Below, piece by piece: positions 57,617 to 64,000 of a DNA stretch of 64,000 bases; within the stretch, counting starts at the first letter, position 1, and each line of letters starts with the position of its first letter. The stretch lies in NCBI RefSeq assembly GCF_002812205.1, contig NZ_NPEA01000012.1, positions 47,406-111,405 of the forward strand. The letters are read 5' to 3'. Source of the stretch: Leptospira neocaledonica (GTDB lineage Bacteria > Spirochaetota > Leptospiria > Leptospirales > Leptospiraceae). Made by a program: the position numbers and the translations under genes. The notes beneath the pieces are model-generated. The model was not told the DNA's origin and did not search any database. It saw only the letters and a program-made list of their open reading frames with translations.

Positions 57617-60040
57617 TTAATCCAGCTTTAAAGTAGCTCCGATATTGATTTGTCTATACGGCCCTTGTTGGATCCCCACAGGAAGTCTTCCGGAAATATA
57701 TACTCTATCTTCTAAATTTTTTCCGTTCACGAAAATGGACCATCTTCCTCCCGGAGCTTCGTATCCAAAGTCAGCATTCCAAATTCCATATGCGGGAACA
57801 ATACCTTGGCTTCCATCTGTACTTTGGTTTTTTGTATTCTGCAGATCGGAATATTGTTTGTCAAAATACTGATATTCAACTCTGGCATAAAATCCGGATG
57901 GGCTTTTCACACCGATCGCACCTATAAAAACATTCATAGGAACGTAAGGCAGGTAATTTCCGTTTGTATTTACTTTGATCAGATTTCCTGCCGAGTTGAT
58001 CGCATACAATGGTTGGTTCGTGATACTCACGGTGCCGTCCGCATTTTGTATCGTGCCCACAGGAACGTAAGTGGTAGAGATTGCTTTAGTATATGAGTAA
58101 GTAAATTCCAGAGGAATTTCCCATTTGGACTCGGCGAATTTCCCGAAATCGAAAACAAAATTACTTTCCACACCTCTGTTCACCGATCTTCCCGCATTAA
58201 TCGGAACCGCTCCTAATCCGGAGCCTGCTTCGTTCGTGTTCACGATTTGATTCGAAAAATATAATGCGTATGTACTGACCTGAGTGTAGAAGTAGCGAGT
58301 AATATTTCCCCTAAATCCAGTCTCGTAATTATTAGATCTTTCCGCACTAAGTTTATAACCTAAACCTAATGCAGGGTTTTGAACAGTGGAGAATGTAGGA
58401 GGAGAAAATGCGGTGTGAGCTCCGGCAAACCAGATAAACTTCTCCGTAATATCAAACGTAAGACCGATTCCTGGTAGAACTACCTTCGTATAAGTCTCGT
58501 TTGCATCATTTACTAAGATGGATTGGCCAACCGTATTCGCGTATCCCTTGGTCACATCATCCGAAGTTGCAAGTCTTCTATGAGTATACACACCTTGGAA
58601 AATATGTTCGTAACGAACTCCGGGGATTACTTTGAACTTATCGGTAAGCTTGATGGAATCTTGTACATACAAAGCATAAGCTCTTGCATTCCGATTCTGT
58701 TGTTGGGTGGTAAGACCTTTTGTAAGAGTCGGATACGGAAATACGTTATTCGCCGCATTTACGGATTCATAATGCATTCTTGCTCCAAAAGCGATCTCAT
58801 GATCCAGGCCGAATGTATTAAATTTACCTTCTACCTTAGTTTCCAAACCTCCGGTCTTAAAGAAAGAATGCCTGTTTGGAGTGGAATTTAACATGTAAAT
58901 TACATCCCCAGGCTGGTTTCCTATAATATCCGGAGCATATACGCCAAATGCATTTTCAGGAGGTCTTGCAGGAAAACCGAATTCGGTCATATTATTATAA
59001 GAATAAGATTCCTGGCGGAATAAGAAGCCAACATTGGTCCAATAGGCTCTTGTAATCATTTTCCAATTTTCATTAAAAGTATGATCATGACCTATAACCG
59101 CTGCCTGTCTATCGATAGATTTTTGGTCGTATCTAGCAGGATTGATCCTTGGATTTCTCCAATACAATCCTTGGGTCAGTCCCAAATAAGTGGATTGGGC
59201 CTCTTGTTGGTAGGATTGGTATTTTAGAAAAACCGAATCCTTTTCACCTAATTTTTGGATCAATTTTAGATTCAGGTCGTTTACCCTAAAACCTTGGTAA
59301 TCCCTAAAACCGTTTCCTTGGTTACGCATATAAGAAATATCGTAACCTGTATTTGTAGTTTGGTTAGTTCCACCATATTGTAAAAGACTCGAAGCGTAGC
59401 CGTTTGTTCCTCCGATCACCTTTGCACTAAACGTAGGTTTTTCTGGAGGCTTGCGAGTTACGTAGTTAACAATACCACCTAGAGTTGTCGGTCCAAAAAG
59501 AATGGAACCGGAACCTTTCACAACCTCTACTCTTTCCATCCTATCTATATGAGGAACAAAATAACTCTCAGGTTGTCCGTAAGGACTCAAAGAAGTAAAA
59601 ACTCCGTCTTCTAAGATCAAAGTTTTTCTGGATTCTTCATTACTCACACCCCTGAATGCGATATTTGGAGTAAGACCTACTGCATCTTGGTAACGGATTG
59701 TGGCACCTGGAACCCTGCGCAAGGCTTCCATAGAATCGATTGGATTTGTTTCTTTTAAGATCTTTTTACCGATCACATTTGCAGAACCGGGGATCTTTTT
59801 AATATCATCATCCTTGGCTCCGATCACATTGATTTGGCCGCTTTCTAAAAATCTTCTTTTCTTTTCTGCAAGAGTTTCCTCTTGTTTGGAAATTTCCTTC
59901 TTAGAAGGATCTTCTTGCTCGGAAGCAGAAGAAGTTCCATTCGTCCCGGCATTTTCGTTAGGCTGGGAGAAAAGAAAAGAATTAGAAAAAATGAAAATAC
60001 ATAAAATTAAAGAAGAACGGAATCGTTTTTGTAACATCAA
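57617..60040 (-). CDS. TonB-dependent outer-membrane receptor (FecA-like)
   Basis: This is an 807-residue receptor. A signal peptide (SSLILCIFIFSNSFLFS) is followed by a Glu/Ser/Lys linker. A plug domain (about 75-200: SMEALRRVPGATIRYQD, IAFRGVSNEESRKTLILEDG, VEVVKGSGSILFGPTTLGG) leads into a 22-strand-type barrel ending in NIGATLKLD. The plug most resembles ferric-citrate/siderophore receptors, so iron or a metal chelate is the likely ligand; this is inferred, not proven. Its ATG overlaps the imelysin stop (ATGA at 60037-60040), and the ATP-grasp gene follows. Confidence 0.93.
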   Translation of the reverse strand: MMLQKRFRSSLILCIFIFSNSFLFSQPNENAGTNGTSSASEQEDPSKKEISKQEETLAEKKRRFLESGQINVIGAKDDDIKKIPGSANVIGKKILKETNPIDSMEALRRVPGATIRYQDAVGLTPNIAFRGVSNEESRKTLILEDGVFTSLSPYGQPESYFVPHIDRMERVEVVKGSGSILFGPTTLGGIVNYVTRKPPEKPTFSAKVIGGTNGYASSLLQYGGTNQTTNTGYDISYMRNQGNGFRDYQGFRVNDLNLKLIQKLGEKDSVFLKYQSYQQEAQSTYLGLTQGLYWRNPRINPARYDQKSIDRQAAVIGHDHTFNENWKMITRAYWTNVGFLFRQESYSYNNMTEFGFPARPPENAFGVYAPDIIGNQPGDVIYMLNSTPNRHSFFKTGGLETKVEGKFNTFGLDHEIAFGARMHYESVNAANNVFPYPTLTKGLTTQQQNRNARAYALYVQDSIKLTDKFKVIPGVRYEHIFQGVYTHRRLATSDDVTKGYANTVGQSILVNDANETYTKVVLPGIGLTFDITEKFIWFAGAHTAFSPPTFSTVQNPALGLGYKLSAERSNNYETGFRGNITRYFYTQVSTYALYFSNQIVNTNEAGSGLGAVPINAGRSVNRGVESNFVFDFGKFAESKWEIPLEFTYSYTKAISTTYVPVGTIQNADGTVSITNQPLYAINSAGNLIKVNTNGNYLPYVPMNVFIGAIGVKSPSGFYARVEYQYFDKQYSDLQNTKNQSTDGSQGIVPAYGIWNADFGYEAPGGRWSIFVNGKNLEDRVYISGRLPVGIQQGPYRQINIGATLKLD

Positions 60041-61314
60041 TCTCCGTCCCCTCCTGGTCCACCGGAAACCGGACTCGAGCCTGTAAGAGCGGCTAACTCA
60101 GTATTCAAAATTGTTAATAATTCGCTTAAGTCCGCAATACTCGACTTGATCGCGGTAAAATTCGCAGCATTCGAACTTCCCCAAGCAGTAGAAGGATCGG
60201 AAGGCGAAAGAGAAGGAGTGATATCTCCTAAATGTTCCTCCAATTCCGCAATCTCTGCGTCAATTTCCTCAGCTAGTTCTGGGCTATAAAATTTTACATA
60301 ATCCTTAAGTCCCGCTCCCGTTCCATTCCCGGTATAAATCGCTTTAAAAGTACTTAAATTATCGATCAAATTCTGGAAAGATTGTCCGGAATATCTGGAC
60401 TCCGCACGATCCGATTTAGGAGAAGAACCGTTTCCACCTCCGGAAAGCCCGGCAGGAATTTCCAACTTTCCATCCTTCATAATAGTTAAAAGTTGGATTG
60501 CTCCCGATAAAACAGCGTCTAACGCGATACCTGAACTCGAAAAAGTGGCAGAAGTTCCATTTCCTGCAGTTGCAAGCTGAGTGCCCAAAGGATTTGTGCC
60601 ACTCGTATCCCAAGCACTAGTTACATTAAAAACATGCCCGCTATATTCTAAAACCAAAGCTCTTAGGAGAGCCGCTCTTCCGTCCGGAGCAGACGGAAAA
60701 TCAGAACAGCTTGGCGCAGTTCCTCGATTCACCCCCGCTCTACTAAAAAGAAGATATTCTATCGCGCTAATACCTTTGGCCTTATTTTTCATCTGACCGA
60801 TAGCCTGTTGCGCATCGGAAAGATCCCCGACAGTAAATGTATCCAAGTCATCCAACTCATCTGTATTAGGCGAAGACTCTATTAAATAATTGATTAGAAA
60901 AGGATCCATCCGGGTAAAGTATGCAAGAGTAGATCCGAAACGAAAAGGTTCTACTTTTTTCAGATCGGATTTATGAGCAATCCATGCGGCCTGCGCGGAA
61001 GCTAAAGAATCAGAAGCACAAAGATCATTCGTTGCGTTTACAAGATTCACTCTACTCGTTTCTAAATTCACGAAAAGTGGAGGAAGAACATTATTCCCTA
61101 AATTCTGCAAAACAGATCTAGGATCGAATGAATTAAACATCTGATAGAGATATCCATTCGCGTTTGCCGCACCGGTTGCGGAGTTTTTGTGAGAACAAGA
61201 AATAAGAATAGAAAGTAAGGAAATACTTAGAATGACCCAAGCGGTAAGGATCAGTTTTTTAATCCGGAAAAACCTGCCGAATCGTCCGCTTCTGACAGAA
61301 TTATTTTGTCGCAT
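60037..61314 (-). CDS. imelysin-like (M75-type) lipoprotein
   Basis: This is a 425-residue protein with a basic N-terminus and a hydrophobic segment (AWVILSISLLSILISC) ending in LISC, a lipobox. The imelysin fold is indicated by AQAAWIAHKSDLKKVEPFRFG (about residues 95-115) and GISAIEYLLFSRAG near residue 182. The family motif GXHXXE is GISAIE here, with Ser in place of His, so metal binding may differ. Imelysin-like proteins (EfeO, IrpA) are usually iron-regulated periplasmic or surface proteins. Coupling to the TonB receptor supports a metal-uptake role. Confidence 0.85.
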   Translation of the reverse strand: MRQNNSVRSGRFGRFFRIKKLILTAWVILSISLLSILISCSHKNSATGAANANGYLYQMFNSFDPRSVLQNLGNNVLPPLFVNLETSRVNLVNATNDLCASDSLASAQAAWIAHKSDLKKVEPFRFGSTLAYFTRMDPFLINYLIESSPNTDELDDLDTFTVGDLSDAQQAIGQMKNKAKGISAIEYLLFSRAGVNRGTAPSCSDFPSAPDGRAALLRALVLEYSGHVFNVTSAWDTSGTNPLGTQLATAGNGTSATFSSSGIALDAVLSGAIQLLTIMKDGKLEIPAGLSGGGNGSSPKSDRAESRYSGQSFQNLIDNLSTFKAIYTGNGTGAGLKDYVKFYSPELAEEIDAEIAELEEHLGDITPSLSPSDPSTAWGSSNAANFTAIKSSIADLSELLTILNTELAALTGSSPVSGGPGGDGD

Positions 61315-61343
61315 AGTTCCCTCGAAACTGGGCTCTTTATCTT

Positions 61344-61362
61344 GAGAATCAGAATTATTTTT
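61344..61362. promoter_or_regulatory. Fur-box-like sequence
   Basis: GAGAATCAGAATTATTTTT matches the 19-bp Fur consensus (GATAATGATAATCATTATC) at 13 positions by hand alignment. It lies 30 bp upstream of the imelysin start, in the 109-bp gap after the DUF2126 gene. A separate perfect inverted repeat TGAGAT/ATCTCA (61386-61400) is nearby. The leptospiral Fur motif may differ from the E. coli one, so this is tentative. Confidence 0.35.
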
Positions 61363-61423
61363 CTAAGGCTGGCTGCAACTGTTTTTGAGATTTGATCTCA
61401 CGAACTAAGCTTGATAAATACTG

Positions 61424-64000
61424 TCATTCAATCCAACGAAGGTCCATTGTATAACCATTCGTTTGTTTCAATCGTTTAGGTTCGGAACCATCCAAGGCAG
61501 AATGACCGTCCGCCAAAAATCTGGAGATCCTACGAGACTCAGCTTCATATGAATTTACCGGGAACGTATCGTAAGCTCTTCCACCAGGATGAGAAACATA
61601 ATAACGACAACCGCCTAAAGGACGAGAAGACCAGGTATCCCAAACATCAAAAACCAAAGGAGTATGGACGGGAAGATTCGGATGCAAAGTAAATACAGGA
61701 TTCCATGCCTTAAAACGAATTCCGGAAACTGCTTCTCCTTTTCTGCCGGTGCTTCGAAGAGGAACTTGGTATCCATTACAACTAAGAAGATAACGATCGC
61801 TCCAACCTTCTACCTTTACTTGCAATCTTTCTAATGCAGAGTCTACTGATCTTGAGGTTCCGAAGGAAGATGATTCTTCTCCTAAAACATTCCAAGGTTC
61901 TAAAGCCATTCTTAGTTCTAAAAATACTTCTTCTCTTTGGGTTTTACCATACACAGGAAAACGAAATTCGAAAAACGGAAGGAACTCCTCTTCCCCAAAT
62001 GCAAACCCATGATCTTTTAGATCTCTAAGAACATCTTTAAAATCGTTCCAAACAAAATGAGGGAGAAGAAAACGATCATGCAGTTCCGTTCCCCAATGGA
62101 TAGGAGGCTTCACATAAGGTTTTTCCCAAAATTTACAAAGTAAAGATAAGACCAAGAGTTGCTGGACCACACTCATTTTATAATGAGGAGGCATTTCAAA
62201 TCCTCTTAGTTCCACAAGACCCAAACGAGAACCCGAAGGCGGATACAATTTATCGATCGAAATTTCCGCTCTATGTGTATTCCCTGTTAAATCCACGAGC
62301 AGGTTCCTAAAAAGACGATCCACAAGCCAAGGATTTGGTTCTTTAATTTTATCTAATTGAGAAGAAGCTAATTCATACTCATATAATATTTCATCCCTAC
62401 CCTCGTCCAATCTAGGAGCCTGAGAAGTAGGACCGATAAACAAACCGGAAAATAGATAAGAAAGAGAAGGATGATGCTGCCAGTAACTTACCAAACTCCG
62501 AAGAAGGTCCGGTCTTCGTAAGAATGGACTGTCTTCCGGGGACATTGCACCTACTGTGATATGATTCCCGCCCCCGGTTCCGGTATGCCTTCCATCGATC
62601 AGGAATTTTTCTGCGCTAAGGCCTAGATCCTTTGCTTCTTCGTATAAGATACGTGTTTTTTCTTCCAGCTCTTTGAAATTAGAAGAAGGATGTAAATTCA
62701 CTTCTAATACACCTGGATCAGGCGTTATCCGAAATAGACCCAGCCTCGAATCAGAAGGAGGTTCATAACCTTCTAAAACGATTTGTATTCCGGCCTTTTC
62801 GGAAGCAAATTCCAACGAAGAGATCAAATCCAACCAAGGCTCCAATCCTTCGATTGGTGGTAAGAATACATGAATGGATCCAAGCCTTGGCTCGATGACC
62901 AAAGTAGTACGGATGGGAAGATCCTTACTCTCTGAAAAAAATTTAGGTTCCTTGGAAGATCTTTTTGTTAAAATCGAATCTATATCTTTTCGGGTGCGTA
63001 ATTTTTTACTCTTGGAAAGGTCCGTAAGCACGGCATTCGGCCTGAAATTTTCTGAGATAGAAGAAAAAGGTAACCTAAAACCGGCAGGACTATCTCCAGG
63101 GATTAGGTATAATCTTTCTCTTTTGTATTTCCATTCGGAACTTTCCCATTCAGATTTTGTATAATTAAATTGTAATGGAATAGCGATCGCTTTTTTGAGT
63201 TTGAAGTCCCTGTCCACCAAGGAAAGAACCTTCTTCCTTTCTAAAGTTTCGAAAGAAAAATCCTCCGAATTAAAATCCTCACTCTTAGGGTCTTTCCATT
63301 CGGGAAGTTGACCTTCTTTCCATAAATAATAAAAGCCGTCCTCGTAAAGAGGAACCATATGTTTGGGAGAAATTCCCAAGGTTTTACAAACTAATTCTCC
63401 GAAACTTTCGGACGATTTTAAGTCTTTGTCCAGATCCTTTTCGTCTTTTTCAGAGGAAGAAGAAAACAACCCCTCGTTTTTCCACAAAGGCTCCTCGTCC
63501 TTTCTCCAAAAGACATTCAAGGACCAACGAGGTAAAGGTTCTCCCGGATACCATTTCCCCTGAGTCACTTGGACCAAAGAACCCGGCGAAAATTTATTAC
63601 GAAGTCTGGTAAGAAGTGTTTCTCCTAACTCTAACTTTTCTTTTCCGATCGCAAGAGTATTCCATTGAGGATCTTGCCTGGAAGTATCCGAGATAAAAGT
63701 GGGCTCTCCACCGATAGAAACACGAATATCATTTTTTTTGCATCTAGTATCTAGATCTTTGCCAATCTTTAATACCCTCTCCCAAGTCGGATCCGTATAA
63801 GGTTTCGTAACTCGAGGAGATTCCTGGAAACGTTTGACCTCCATCCTAAATCCGAATTTGGACTCTGCAGGATCAGAATATCCGAATACAGGAGAGGCAC
63901 TTCCAGGCTCAGGAACCGCTGCCAATGGAATATGACCTTCTCCTGCAAATAAACCGGATGTTGGATCTAAACCCACCCAACCGGCCCCCGGTAGGAACAC
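61424..64000 (-). CDS. transglutaminase/DUF2126 protein, 5' end outside window
   Basis: This is the C-terminal 858 residues of a large protein; the frame is open at the window edge, so the start lies beyond. It begins inside a transglutaminase core (LPGAGWVGLDPTSGLFAGEGH, matching the family's Asp-containing segment). DUF2126 follows, with VSIGGEPTFISD, TGGGNHITVGAMSPEDSPF, HPSLSYLFSGLFIGPTSQ and HTPLVFDVWDTWSSRPLGG. The fusion is typical of the large partner in ATP-grasp/alpha-E/transglutaminase gene clusters. It is 109 bp upstream of the imelysin gene on the same strand. Confidence 0.9.
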   Translation of the reverse strand: MFLPGAGWVGLDPTSGLFAGEGHIPLAAVPEPGSASPVFGYSDPAESKFGFRMEVKRFQESPRVTKPYTDPTWERVLKIGKDLDTRCKKNDIRVSIGGEPTFISDTSRQDPQWNTLAIGKEKLELGETLLTRLRNKFSPGSLVQVTQGKWYPGEPLPRWSLNVFWRKDEEPLWKNEGLFSSSSEKDEKDLDKDLKSSESFGELVCKTLGISPKHMVPLYEDGFYYLWKEGQLPEWKDPKSEDFNSEDFSFETLERKKVLSLVDRDFKLKKAIAIPLQFNYTKSEWESSEWKYKRERLYLIPGDSPAGFRLPFSSISENFRPNAVLTDLSKSKKLRTRKDIDSILTKRSSKEPKFFSESKDLPIRTTLVIEPRLGSIHVFLPPIEGLEPWLDLISSLEFASEKAGIQIVLEGYEPPSDSRLGLFRITPDPGVLEVNLHPSSNFKELEEKTRILYEEAKDLGLSAEKFLIDGRHTGTGGGNHITVGAMSPEDSPFLRRPDLLRSLVSYWQHHPSLSYLFSGLFIGPTSQAPRLDEGRDEILYEYELASSQLDKIKEPNPWLVDRLFRNLLVDLTGNTHRAEISIDKLYPPSGSRLGLVELRGFEMPPHYKMSVVQQLLVLSLLCKFWEKPYVKPPIHWGTELHDRFLLPHFVWNDFKDVLRDLKDHGFAFGEEEFLPFFEFRFPVYGKTQREEVFLELRMALEPWNVLGEESSSFGTSRSVDSALERLQVKVEGWSDRYLLSCNGYQVPLRSTGRKGEAVSGIRFKAWNPVFTLHPNLPVHTPLVFDVWDTWSSRPLGGCRYYVSHPGGRAYDTFPVNSYEAESRRISRFLADGHSALDGSEPKRLKQTNGYTMDLRWIE

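Noticed and set aside
58523..58891. 122-residue plus-strand frame
   Set aside because: It is antisense to the TonB-receptor barrel and is a compositional shadow.

Overview
The window reads as a Leptospira chromosome segment, of moderate GC (about 40-45 % by eye). This is an inference from gene content, not from a search. Supporting signs are many lipoproteins with loose spirochaetal lipoboxes (FFSC, FINC, VSDC, SMNC, GNCS), TonB/Omp85-type outer-membrane proteins together with a leptospiral mixture of TPR lipoproteins and DUF families (DUF1566, DUF3015, DUF4105, DUF2225), an archaeal/eukaryal-type GlyRS, a membrane pyrophosphatase, and Hfq. The DNA is gene-dense. Stop/start overlaps (ATGA, TTGA, TAATG) are frequent, and five convergent pairs end back to back with no spacer. 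No rRNA, tRNA, CRISPR array, prophage or transposase gene was seen.

Layout. 1-4.0 kb: a small membrane peptide plus lipoprotein, then a minus-strand unit of membrane protein, CheW and a TPR protein. 4.0-7.7 kb: a six-gene minus-strand operon of FYDLN zinc-ribbon protein, MiaA, Hfq, SPFH-like protein, mannose-1-P guanylyltransferase and a 31-aa mS38/bS22-like ribosomal protein, ending in a clear terminator. 7.8-13.1 kb: PdxJ, a TPR lipoprotein, CtpA protease and NadB. 13.1-18.0 kb: two tandem copies of an Omp85-like outer-membrane protein plus DUF1566 lipoprotein pair. 18.2-20.9 kb: acyltransferase, biotin carboxylase and biotin carrier. 21.1-26.2 kb: an unknown exported protein, DUF2225, TruA, an OMP and a lipoprotein. 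26.4-30.8 kb: minus-strand operon of a TonB-tailed polytopic protein, PrsW, PrmA and a PfkB kinase. 30.9-38.9 kb: GlyRS, a metalloprotease-like lipoprotein, a GNAT, K+-type pyrophosphatase, a TPR protein and two lipoproteins. 39.5-43.4 kb: two DUF3015 proteins, a DUF4105 protein and an alpha/beta-hydrolase lipoprotein. 43.4-54.0 kb: RlmD-like methyltransferase, SpoIID-like lipoprotein, an ABC/FtsX exporter, PyrE and a fatty-acid desaturase.

54.2-64.0 kb is the most unusual region. It is a same-strand block holding a DUF2126/transglutaminase protein (cut by the window edge), an imelysin-like lipoprotein, a TonB-dependent receptor, a fused circularly permuted ATP-grasp/alpha-E protein, and a second transglutaminase. 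The ATP-grasp/alpha-E/transglutaminase set is a predicted but uncharacterised peptide-ligation system. Here it encloses an outer-membrane uptake pair, with a Fur-box-like sequence in front of the pair.

Non-coding features include two families of dispersed intergenic repeats (a CTCTGTG-rich inverted-arm family and an ATGTAGGAAYTCCTACATCGC family), several intrinsic terminators, and matched TTGACA promoters in front of both duplicated OMP genes.
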